DNA of 24,767 nt from JANOGU01 sp964499865 (lineage in GTDB: Bacteria > Pseudomonadota > Alphaproteobacteria > Rhodobacterales > Rhodobacteraceae): NCBI GenBank assembly GCA_964499865.1, contig CAZCPY010000040.1:1-24767 (forward strand), written 5' to 3'. The notes below the pieces were generated by a model. The model saw nothing but the letters and a program-made list of their open reading frames with translations, was not told the origin of the DNA and made no database searches. This document shows, in pieces, positions 1 through 8,122 of this stretch. The first letter of the stretch is position 1; each line of letters begins with the position of its first letter. Both the position numbers and the translations under genes were made by a program.

Positions 1-2
1 GC

Positions 3-76
3 GGCGGGTTGGCGGAGAGGTTACGCAGCGGATTGCAAATCCGTGAAGACCGGTTCGATTCCGGTACCCGCCTCCA
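3..76 (+). tRNA. tRNA-Cys (anticodon GCA)
   Basis: A complete cloverleaf can be read. The 7-bp acceptor stem GGCGGGT (3-9) pairs with ACCCGCC (66-72). The anticodon loop is GATTGCAAATC with GCA at 35-37, and the T loop is GGTTCGATTCC. The discriminator is U73, typical of tRNA-Cys, and CCA (74-76) is encoded. It delivers cysteine at UGC/UGU codons. The transglycosylase gene on the other strand ends 20 bp downstream. Confidence 0.97.
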
Positions 77-95
77 GAGACGCCGCCCGCGCGGC

Positions 96-695
96 TCAGC
101 TGCCCAGGATGACCTTCACGTAGTCCTTCGTCTCGGCATAGGGCGGGATGCCGTTGTAGTCTTCCACCGCCTGCGGACCCGCGTTGTAGGCCGCCAGCGC
201 CAGCCGCCAGGTGCCGAACTTGTCATACATCATGCGCAGATAGCGCGCGCCGCCGTCCAGGTTCTGCCGCGGGTCGTTGATGTCGACGCCGACCAGCCTG
301 GCGGTGTCGGGCATCAGTTGTGCGAGGCCCGTCGCCCCGGCATTCGAAACCGCCCCCGGGTTCCAGCCCGATTCCTGCTGCACCAGCCGCAGGTACAGGT
401 CTTCCGGAATGCCATGGCGGCGGGCGGCGGCCTTGGCGAGCTCCAGGTATTCGCCCCTGTAGTTGCCGCGATAGCGCGGCACCGCGGCTGAAGATGACCC
501 GGCCTCGGGGTCGGGATTGGGCTTGAGGCGGCCGGCGTTTTCGTATTGCGTGGCAAGCCGCGTGTCGATCAGCCGCGTCTGGCTGGCAAACACGGCGCTG
601 CGCGACTTCTTCTTGCCGAGCGCCAGGCCCTCTGCCAGCGCGGGCGGTGCGGCCAGCGAAAAGGCCAGCGCCACCAGGATCGCCCCCGTCCTCAT
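96..695 (-). CDS. Lytic transglycosylase, SLT domain (199 aa)
   Basis: A secreted or periplasmic murein hydrolase of the Slt/MltE-like family, which cleaves peptidoglycan glycan strands to 1,6-anhydro products. The chosen ATG at 695 gives an N-terminal signal peptide (MRTGAILVALAFSLAAPPALA). A longer open frame continues to 1097 but runs through the ssb gene and has no such signal. The SLT domain occupies roughly residues 90-190. It has the catalytic glutamate in QQESGWNP (E108), the GLAQLMP motif and AYNAGP near the C-terminus, all hallmarks of the fold. It is a short single-domain protein. ssb is divergent, with 184 bp between the two starts. The family is certain; the physiological role (turnover, secretion apparatus or septum) cannot be told from sequence. 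Confidence 0.92.
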   Translation of the reverse strand: MRTGAILVALAFSLAAPPALAEGLALGKKKSRSAVFASQTRLIDTRLATQYENAGRLKPNPDPEAGSSSAAVPRYRGNYRGEYLELAKAAARRHGIPEDLYLRLVQQESGWNPGAVSNAGATGLAQLMPDTARLVGVDINDPRQNLDGGARYLRMMYDKFGTWRLALAAYNAGPQAVEDYNGIPPYAETKDYVKVILGS

Positions 696-792
696 CCCGC
701 CCCCAGGCCCGTTCACCGCACGGACTATAGCGGCTTTGGCAAGGCCTTCCAGCCCCCCTGCCCGCCGCCATCGGCCATCCTTTGCCACAAGG

Positions 793-821
793 TTGCGGCG
801 GCACGGGGCGGGCGCTAGGGT
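793..821 (+). promoter_or_regulatory. Candidate sigma-70 promoter for ssb
   Basis: TTGCGG (793-798) is followed after 17 bp by TAGGGT (816-821), about 60 bp before the ssb start. The -35 is reasonable and the -10 weak. No alphaproteobacterial LexA box (GTTC-N7-GTTC) was seen here. Confidence 0.25.
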
Positions 822-879
822 TCGGTCAACCAGCCCCGGCGCAAGGTCGGGGGCAGCGACAGAATCGAGGGGGGCGCGC

Positions 880-1410
880 ATGGCGGGGTCGGTCAACAAG
901 GTCATCCTGGTCGGCAACCTGGGCCGCGACCCCGAGGTGCGGTCGTTCCAGAACGGCGGCAAGGTGGTCAACCTGCGCATCGCCACGTCCGAAACCTGGC
1001 GCGACAAGCAGTCGGGCGAACGCAAGGAACGCACCGAATGGCATTCGGTCGCGATCTTCAACGAGAACCTCGCCAAGGTGGCCGAGCAGTATCTCAAGAA
1101 GGGCTCGAAGGTCTATGTCGAAGGCCAGCTCGAAACCCGCAAGTGGCAGGACCAGTCGGGGGCCGAGCGCTACACGACCGAGGTCGTGCTGCGCCAGTAC
1201 CGGGGTGAGCTGACCCTGCTTGACGGCCGCGACGGCGGCGGCGGCGGGTCTGTCGGCGACGACCGCGGCTACGATCGCGGCGGCTATGACGACGCGCCCC
1301 GCGGCGGTGGCGGCGCCCCGGCAAGGGCCGGTGGCGGCGGGAGCGGCGGCACTGGCGGCGGCTTCGGCGGCGGCCGGACGCAGGACCTCGACGACGAAAT
1401 CCCGTTCTGA
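880..1410 (+). CDS. ssb: Single-stranded DNA-binding protein (176 aa)
   Basis: SSB coats single-stranded DNA during replication, recombination and repair. The N-terminal OB fold (about residues 1-112) carries the typical MAGSVNKVILVGNLGRDPEVR opening and the EWHSVAIFNENLAKVAEQYLKKG core. A Gly/Arg/Asp-rich disordered linker follows. The protein ends in DLDDEIPF, the acidic tip that recruits partner proteins. The open frame extends upstream to 517, but the ATG at 880 matches the start of the family. It is convergent with infC, with 53 bp between the stops. Length is normal for the family. Confidence 0.97.
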   Translation: MAGSVNKVILVGNLGRDPEVRSFQNGGKVVNLRIATSETWRDKQSGERKERTEWHSVAIFNENLAKVAEQYLKKGSKVYVEGQLETRKWQDQSGAERYTTEVVLRQYRGELTLLDGRDGGGGGSVGDDRGYDRGGYDDAPRGGGGAPARAGGGGSGGTGGGFGGGRTQDLDDEIPF

Positions 1411-1421
1411 CCACGTGCTCT

Positions 1422-1450
1422 CGCGCCGGGGGCCGGAAGCCCCCAGCGCG
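1422..1450. terminator. Terminator-like hairpin between ssb and infC
   Basis: Arms GGGGGC (1428-1433) and GCCCCC (1439-1444) enclose the loop CGGAA. The stem extends outward through CGCGC (1422-1426) and GCGCG (1446-1450) around one C-A mismatch. There is no T-tract. Its place between two convergent stops suggests bidirectional termination. Confidence 0.5.
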
Positions 1451-1463
1451 CCCGCGGACAGCC

Positions 1464-2003
<540 letters not shown>

Positions 2004-2101
2004 GGCGGACTTCCTTCGATGGTGGCGGCTGCGCGCGGCAGGATAAGGGGCCGCGCGTCCGGGTTCAACCCGCCATTCTGCCCTGCCGCGGCGCGGAAAA
2101 C

Positions 2102-2135
2102 TGGCACCTCTTCCAATTCCAGACCGAAGGTGCCA
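2102..2135. promoter_or_regulatory. Inverted repeat, candidate operator or leader hairpin
   Basis: TGGCACCT (2102-2109) and AGGTGCCA (2128-2135) form a perfect 8-bp inverted repeat with an 18-nt spacer. It lies 55 bp before the coiled-coil gene at 2191 and about 100 bp upstream of infC on the other strand. The spacer is longer than in a normal terminator, so a dimeric regulator site is plausible but unproven. Confidence 0.35.
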
Positions 2136-2190
2136 TATGCCCGGCACGAAGCCGCCCCCCGAAAGGCGCGGCGTTTCACGGAGTGACAAC

Positions 2191-2652
2191 ATGAACAAGA
2201 GCGTGATCATCGGGGTCGTCCTGATCGCCGCCGCGGGCCTCGGCTACTACCAGTTCAGCTACAAGCCGGCGCAGGAGGCCGCCGCGATGGCCGAAAAGGC
2301 CGCCGCCGACGCCAAGGCCGCCGAGGAAGCCGCCGCCAAGGCGGCCGAAGAGGCCGCGGCAAAGGCCGCCGCCGACGCCAAGGCCGCCGAGGAAGCCGCC
2401 GCGAAGGCCGCGACCGATGCCGCAGCCGCTGCCACCGCCACCACCGAGGCTGCGACCACGGCCGTCACCGGCGCCGCCGCTGCGCTGGACCCGGCGAACT
2501 TCAACGCCGCTGCCGTGACCGCCCTGATCGACGGCTCGACGCTCGACGCCGCGACCAAGGATACGCTGAAGGCCGCCGTCACCGCAGCCGCGGGCAACCC
2601 GGCACTGGTGCAGGGCGCCATCGACCAGGTCAAGGCGGCGCTGGGCCTCTGA
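2191..2652 (+). CDS. Membrane-anchored Ala-rich coiled-coil protein (153 aa)
   Basis: No enzyme motif is visible. The protein starts MNKSVIIGVVLIAAAGLGYY, a single transmembrane anchor, followed by a charged Ala/Lys/Glu helix of about 70 residues (KAAADAKAAEEAAAKAAEEA type) that resembles the middle region of TolA. A C-terminal part of about 55 residues (from DPANFNAAAVTALIDG) looks like a small helical domain with alternating Ala and acidic residues. The ATG at 2191 has GGAG seven bases upstream. An in-frame ATG at 2137 lacks such a site and would place residues before the anchor. The coding region contains an internal 66-bp repeat. The gene ends in its own strong terminator, so it is probably monocistronic. 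It is likely a periplasmic-facing structural protein of unknown role. Confidence 0.8.
   Translation: MNKSVIIGVVLIAAAGLGYYQFSYKPAQEAAAMAEKAAADAKAAEEAAAKAAEEAAAKAAADAKAAEEAAAKAATDAAAAATATTEAATTAVTGAAAALDPANFNAAAVTALIDGSTLDAATKDTLKAAVTAAAGNPALVQGAIDQVKAALGL
2295..2402 (+). repeat. Tandem 66-bp unit in the coiled-coil region
   Basis: Bases 2295-2336 recur exactly at 2361-2402, an offset of 66 bp or 22 codons. The repeat encodes the KAAADAKAAEEAAA segment. A change in copy number would lengthen or shorten the helix without shifting the frame. Confidence 0.85.
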
Positions 2653-2673
2653 TCTTCGCGTGAAGCATGAAGG

Positions 2674-2711
2674 ACGCCGCGGAAGCCCATGCTTCCGCGG
2701 CGTTGTCTTTT
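2674..2711 (+). terminator. Rho-independent terminator
   Basis: A perfect 13-bp stem (2674-2686 with 2691-2703) has the tetraloop CCAT and is followed by TTGTCTTTT. It lies 21 bp after the coiled-coil gene. It also abuts the fpr stop on the other strand, where it lacks a T-tract but could protect the mRNA end. Confidence 0.9.
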
Positions 2712-2714
2712 CGG

Positions 2715-3533
2715 TCAGATGCCGTCACCCACGAAGGCCTTTTCAACCACGAACTCGCGCGGGTCCGAATTCGCCCCCTCGCGCAGGCCCCGGCCTTCGA
2801 GGATCGCCTTGACGTCGATGTTGAACGCCAGCGACCCGCAGACCATGGCGCGGTCTTCGGCCGGGTTCATCGGCGGCAGGCCGAGGTCGGCGAAGACCTT
2901 GCCCGAGGACAGGTTGTCGGTCACCCGCCCCATGTGGTGGAACGCCTCGCGCGTCGTTGTCGGATAGTAGCGCAGCTTGTCGCCCGCAAGTTCGCCGACC
3001 AGCGGGTCCTCTTTCAGACCGTCGACCAGGCGGCGACCGTATTCCAGCTCCGCCACCTCGCGGCAGGTGTGCATCATGATGACCCGGTCGTATTTCTCGT
3101 AGGTCTCGGGCTCGCGCATCAGGCTGGCAAAGGGCGCGATCCCGGTGCCGGTGGCGAGGAACCACAGCCGCCGCCCCGGCAGCAGCGCGTCATGCACCAG
3201 CGTGCCCACCGGCTTGGGGCGCAGGATGATCTCGTCGCCCGGCACGATGTGCTGCAGGCGCGAGGTCAGCGGGCCGTCGGGCACCTTGATCGAATAGAAC
3301 TCCAGCTCCTCGTCCCAGGCGGGCGAGGCGATGGAATAGGCGCGCAGGAGCGGCTTGCCGCGATCATCCGGAAGCCCGATCATCACGAATTCGCCCGAGC
3401 GGAACCGCAGGGACCGGGGCCGCGTGACGCGGAAGGAAAACAGCCGGTCGGTCCAGTGGGTGACGGCGGTCACCGTCTGGGCGTCGGGCAGGTGCGGCTT
3501 GGCCGCGGCGGCGGGGTCGGTCATCTGGTCCAT
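2715..3533 (-). CDS. fpr: Ferredoxin/flavodoxin-NADP reductase (272 aa)
   Basis: An FAD enzyme exchanging electrons between NADPH and ferredoxin or flavodoxin. The FAD domain contains RAYSIASP (RxYS motif) and the FAD-contacting KPVGTLV region. The NADP domain has ATGTGIAPFASL and MVCGSLAFN. It ends FVVEKAFVGDGI, the C-terminal extension of the bacterial (Rhodobacter capsulatus-type) class. A TTG at 3539 is in frame, but the ATG at 3533 has GGAG eight bases upstream and gives the usual length. It is last in the sulfur operon, 51 bp after the DUF934 gene. The context suggests it feeds electrons to the sulfite reductase through ferredoxin (inference). Confidence 0.93.
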   Translation of the reverse strand: MDQMTDPAAAAKPHLPDAQTVTAVTHWTDRLFSFRVTRPRSLRFRSGEFVMIGLPDDRGKPLLRAYSIASPAWDEELEFYSIKVPDGPLTSRLQHIVPGDEIILRPKPVGTLVHDALLPGRRLWFLATGTGIAPFASLMREPETYEKYDRVIMMHTCREVAELEYGRRLVDGLKEDPLVGELAGDKLRYYPTTTREAFHHMGRVTDNLSSGKVFADLGLPPMNPAEDRAMVCGSLAFNIDVKAILEGRGLREGANSDPREFVVEKAFVGDGI

Positions 3534-3584
3534 CGTCAAGGCTCCGGAAGCCCCCTTAGGCGCCTTGCGCCGGGGGGAAAAGGG

Positions 3585-3989
3585 TCAGGCGCGCAGGCGT
3601 GCCTGATAATGATGCGCCTGCCAGTCGGCGCGAAGGCGCCACTGGTCCCAGGGCTGGCGGGCGGCCAGGTCGTCCGGGATCTCGACCTCGTCGAACCCCA
3701 CGCGGCGGGCCATCGCGTACTGGTCGGCGATCAGCGGACCGAAGGCACGCAACCTGCCCGCATAGCCCAGTTCGCGAAGCCGCCGGCCGAGGGTGAAGGC
3801 GCGGCCGTCGTTGAAGGCGGGGAAGGCCACGCGGATCAGGGTGATGTCGCCCAGGTGCGGCAGCAGCGTCCGGGGATCGTCGGCATGGGTCAGGTCCACC
3901 GCACCGCGGTGGGACGCGATGCCGGCCAGCGGCACGGCATCGACGGGGTCGGCAGGCGCAAAGCCCGCATCGGTCACGATCACGCTCAC
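3585..3989 (-). CDS. DUF934 protein of the sulfate assimilation operon (134 aa)
   Basis: A small soluble protein of the DUF934 family, known mainly from its constant place beside cysH/cysI in proteobacteria. The recognisable core is LIRVAFPAFNDGRAFTLGRRLRE, then GPLIADQYAMARRVGFDEVE and a C-terminal WRLRADWQAHHYQ. The GTG at 3989 is preceded by GGGAGGA and fits the expected start; the longer open frame to 4403 is antisense-like cysH sequence. Two AT-rich palindromes stand just upstream of the ribosome site. Its biochemical role is unknown; an accessory role with sulfite reductase is inferred only from linkage. Confidence 0.88.
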   Translation of the reverse strand: MSVIVTDAGFAPADPVDAVPLAGIASHRGAVDLTHADDPRTLLPHLGDITLIRVAFPAFNDGRAFTLGRRLRELGYAGRLRAFGPLIADQYAMARRVGFDEVEIPDDLAARQPWDQWRLRADWQAHHYQARLRA

Positions 3990-4000
3990 CGCATCCTCCC

Positions 4001-4046
4001 GCAAATTCCTTCGAAGGAATTTGCAAATTTCTTCCAAGAAATTTGC
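4001..4046. repeat. Pair of adjacent AT-rich palindromes
   Basis: Bases 4001-4024 are a perfect 24-nt palindrome. Bases 4023-4046 form a second hairpin of the same pattern, GCAAATTTCTT / AAGAAATTTGC around a CC centre. The two share GC at 4023-4024. They fill the cysH-DUF934 gap and contrast strongly with the GC-rich surroundings. Possible roles are intra-operon mRNA processing or stability, or a mobile palindromic repeat. Confidence 0.85.
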
Positions 4047-4047
4047 C

Positions 4048-4795
4048 TCACGCCGCAGTTCCCCCGGCCAGGCCCGCGGGCGCCCGCACCGCCTTGCCGC
4101 CCGTGAAATGGATGCCGCATTCCACCTTGGCCTGCCCGCGCCAGCGGCCCGCGCGGTCGTCCTCGCCTGCGCCGACGGGCGAGGTGCAGGGCGCGCAGCC
4201 GACCGACCGGAACCCTTTCGCCACCAGCGGGTGCCGCGGCAGGCGGTTCTCGGCCATGTATTCGGCGATGTCCTCGCGGCCCCAGTGGGCCAGCGGGTTG
4301 ACCTTGATGCGCGTATCGCCCTCGGCCTCGAAGAACTCCACGCCTTCGCGCCCGTTGCCCTGGTAGCGCTTGCGCCCGGTGATCCAGCCGTCAAACCCGC
4401 CAAGCGCGCGCTCCAGCGGCTCCACCTTGCGGATGGCGCAGCAGGCGTCGGGGTTGAACCGGTGCAGCGTGTTGTCGGGGTCCTCGAAGGCCACGCGCGG
4501 CTGCACGGCGCGGATCGTGCGGAGGTCGCAGAGGTGCAGCGCCTCGGCCACCTGGCGCTGATAATCGAGCGTCTCGGGAAACAGCATCCGCGTGTCGATG
4601 AACAGCACCGGCGTTTCCGGCGCGATCACCGAGATCAGGTGCAAGAGCACCACCGATTCCGCGCCGAAGGACGACACCAGCGCCACCCGGCCCAGGTCGT
4701 CGTCCCTCAGCGCATGCTCCAGCACCGCCGTCGCCCCGTGATGACGGTAGCGCGCGTTCAGCGCCGCCACGCGGTCGGCGACCGAGGCTGTCAGG

Positions 4796-4806
<11 letters not shown>
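4048..4806 (-). CDS. cysH: Adenylyl-sulfate (APS) reductase, CysH family (252 aa)
   Basis: It reduces activated sulfate to sulfite with thioredoxin or glutathione as donor. The nucleotide-binding loop is SSFGAESVVLLH. The protein has a CC pair at C122-C123 and CAPC at C204/C207, the four ligands of a [4Fe-4S] cluster. That marks the assimilatory APS-type enzyme rather than the cluster-free PAPS type of E. coli. The catalytic cysteine is C230 in ECGIH. The ATG at 4806 overlaps the end of cysI by 11 bp, indicating translational coupling. Substrate preference for APS is inferred from the cluster motif. Confidence 0.95.
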
Positions 4807-6455
<1,649 letters not shown>

Positions 6456-6463
<8 letters not shown>

Positions 6464-6764
6464 TGCTCAGGTCCGCCTGCTTGCCGTGCGGATAGTTGGA
6501 AGGCCCGCGGGTGCGGAACTCCTCTCGGAAATGCGTGGGCTCGGGGCCTTTCGGCCCGGCCTTGGCATCCGCCAGGTAGACGCCCACCACTTTCAGCTTC
6601 TGCCCCGCGCCGAACAGCAGGCGCATCTGGGCATGCGCCTCGTCCTCGATCAGTTCCGCTTCGTGATGGTGGCGCGACCAGCGGTCGTCGGCGGTCAGAT
6701 AGACCACATCGCCCAGCAGCAGGTCGTTGCCGGTGACGATCTTGGGGGTGAAACGGCCCTTCAT
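6456..6764 (-). CDS. DUF2849 small protein (102 aa)
   Basis: A small conserved protein, usually sited between cobA and the sulfite reductase gene in alphaproteobacteria. It begins MKGRFTPKIVTGNDLLLGDV and includes VVYLTADDRWSRH and EEFRTRGPSNYPHG near the end. There is no signal peptide, membrane segment or cysteine cluster. ATGA overlaps join it to cobA upstream, and it overlaps cysI downstream by 8 bp, so all three are probably translated together. Its function is unknown; a role in siroheme delivery or reductase maturation is speculation from position. Confidence 0.88.
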
Positions 6765-7519
6765 GCCTGAACCTCGCGAAGCTGCGGCAGCGCGGCGCGC
6801 GCCTGCCGGGGCGCAAGCCCGAAAAGGATGATCGCCGGGCCGTCCACCGCCGCCGCCTGCGGCAGCGTGGACAGCGTGGCGGCCACGATGGTCTCATCCG
6901 CGCGCGACAGGTTGGCGACAACCGTCACCGGCGTCGCCGGATCGGCGCCGTGCATCATCAGGCGCCCCTGGATGAACCGGGCCGAAGCCTTGCCCATGTA
7001 GATCGCCGCGACCTCGCCCCGGCGGGCAAGGCCGCGCCAGTCCTGATCGGCGAAACCGGACATGTCATGCCCGGTGACGATCCGCACGCCGGTGTTGCGG
7101 CCCCGCCTCGTCAGCCCCTGCCCGATGGCGGCGGCCGCGACCGAGGCCGCCGTCAGGCCGGGGACGATGCGCCAGGACAGGCCTGCGGCCTCCAGCGCCT
7201 CGATCTCCTCGTCCAGGCGGGCGAAGATCGCCGGGTCGCCGCCCTTCAGCCGCACCACCCGCGCACCCGTCAGCGCATGGGCAACCAGCGCTGCATGGAT
7301 GTCGGCCTGCGCCGCCGATGGCCCAAAGCCCTCCTTGCCCACATCCACCCGGCGCGCCCGCGCCGGGATCAGCGCCAGCACCTCTGGCCCGACAAGGCGG
7401 TCGTGGATCACCACCTGCGCCGCCTCGATGGCGCGCAGGGCGCCGAGCGTCAGGTGCTCCGCGGCCCCGGGACCGGCGCCGACGAACAGGACGGGAGAGG
7501 GGGGCAAGCGCGTCTGCAT
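6761..7519 (-). CDS. cobA: Uroporphyrinogen-III C-methyltransferase (252 aa)
   Basis: A SAM-dependent enzyme methylating uroporphyrinogen III at C-2 and C-7 to precorrin-2, the precursor of siroheme and cobalamin. Family motifs are VLFVGAGPGAAEHLTLGA, VVIHDRLV, VRLKGGDPAIFAR, PGLTAASVAAAA and VAAIYMGKA. The length equals the stand-alone SUMT form, so the CysG dehydrogenase/chelatase domain is absent and must be encoded elsewhere. The ATG at 7519 is chosen because the open frame beyond it runs antisense to the regulator gene. It is first in the sulfur operon, which fits siroheme supply to CysI. Confidence 0.94.
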   Translation of the reverse strand: MQTRLPPSPVLFVGAGPGAAEHLTLGALRAIEAAQVVIHDRLVGPEVLALIPARARRVDVGKEGFGPSAAQADIHAALVAHALTGARVVRLKGGDPAIFARLDEEIEALEAAGLSWRIVPGLTAASVAAAAIGQGLTRRGRNTGVRIVTGHDMSGFADQDWRGLARRGEVAAIYMGKASARFIQGRLMMHGADPATPVTVVANLSRADETIVAATLSTLPQAAAVDGPAIILFGLAPRQARAALPQLREVQA

Positions 7520-7531
7520 GCACCGAATATA

Positions 7532-7543
7532 GGACAAAGTTCC
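7532..7543. promoter_or_regulatory. Operator-like site 1, cobA/lrp intergenic region
   Basis: GGACAAAGTTCC has the pattern GGACA-N2-GTTCC, an imperfect dyad. It lies 13 bp upstream of the cobA start, and a similar site follows at 7573. Probably a binding site for the divergent Lrp-type regulator (inference). Confidence 0.45.
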
Positions 7544-7572
7544 GCATTCAGGCCAGACAGGCTTGTGAAAAG

Positions 7573-7585
7573 GGACATTTGTTCC
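7573..7585. promoter_or_regulatory. Operator-like site 2, cobA/lrp intergenic region
   Basis: GGACATTTGTTCC repeats the pattern of site 1 with a 3-nt centre. The two centres are about 41-42 bp apart, near four helical turns, which suits cooperative binding by an Lrp-type multimer. Confidence 0.45.
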
Positions 7586-7636
7586 ATAATGGACCCGGCG
7601 CAGGACAGGTTTCCGCGCGAAACGGGGAATGGGCGA

Positions 7637-8122
7637 ATGGCGGTCCGTCTGGACGATCTTGACCGGAAGATTCTGACCGAACTGCAGGCCGATGCCGACC
7701 GGTCGCTGGACGACATCGCCCGCAAGGTGGGCTCCAGCAAGACCCCCGTCTGGACCCGCATCCGCAAGCTGCGCGAGGCGGGTGTCATCACCCGCACCAC
7801 CGCGATCCTGGATGCCGAGGCGCTGGGGCTCGAGGCCTGCTTCTTCGTGCTGATCCGCACCTCCGAACACGAGGCGGAATGGCAGCGCCGCTTCCTCGAC
7901 GTGCTGCGCCGCCGCCCCGAGGTGCTGGAGGCGCACCGGCTGGCGGGCGACATCGACTATATCCTGAAGGTCCGGGTCCGGAACGCGCGCGCCTACGACA
8001 TCTTCTACCAGGCGCTGATTGCCGAGGTGCGCATCTACAACGTCACCGCGCTGCTCAGCATGGAGGAGATCAAGGCCACGACCGCCCTGCCCCTGCAAGG
8101 CGCGGGGTTCACCCCGCCGTGA
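7637..8122 (+). CDS. Lrp/AsnC-family transcriptional regulator (161 aa)
   Basis: It begins MAVRLDDLDRKILTELQADA, the standard Lrp opening. The helix-turn-helix covers roughly residues 22-45 (LDDIARKVGSSKTPVWTRIRKL). A C-terminal RAM/ligand domain follows (EVLEAHRLAGDIDYILKVRV). The ATG at 7637 with GGGG nine bases upstream fits the family start; an in-frame ATG at 7589 lies just after the second operator-like site and lacks a good ribosome site. It is divergent from the sulfur operon, so control of sulfur assimilation is likely but inferred. The 3' end overlaps the convergent P450 gene by 14 bp. Confidence 0.93.
   Translation: MAVRLDDLDRKILTELQADADRSLDDIARKVGSSKTPVWTRIRKLREAGVITRTTAILDAEALGLEACFFVLIRTSEHEAEWQRRFLDVLRRRPEVLEAHRLAGDIDYILKVRVRNARAYDIFYQALIAEVRIYNVTALLSMEEIKATTALPLQGAGFTPP

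Noticed and set aside
821..833. LexA box before ssb (GGTTCGGTCAACC)
   Set aside because: It is an inverted GGTT/AACC dyad, not the direct repeat GTTC-N7-GTTC used by alphaproteobacterial LexA.
2667..4106. 479-codon plus-strand open frame
   Set aside because: Antisense to fpr and DUF934; Arg/Gln/His-rich composition typical of the shadow frame of a high-GC gene.
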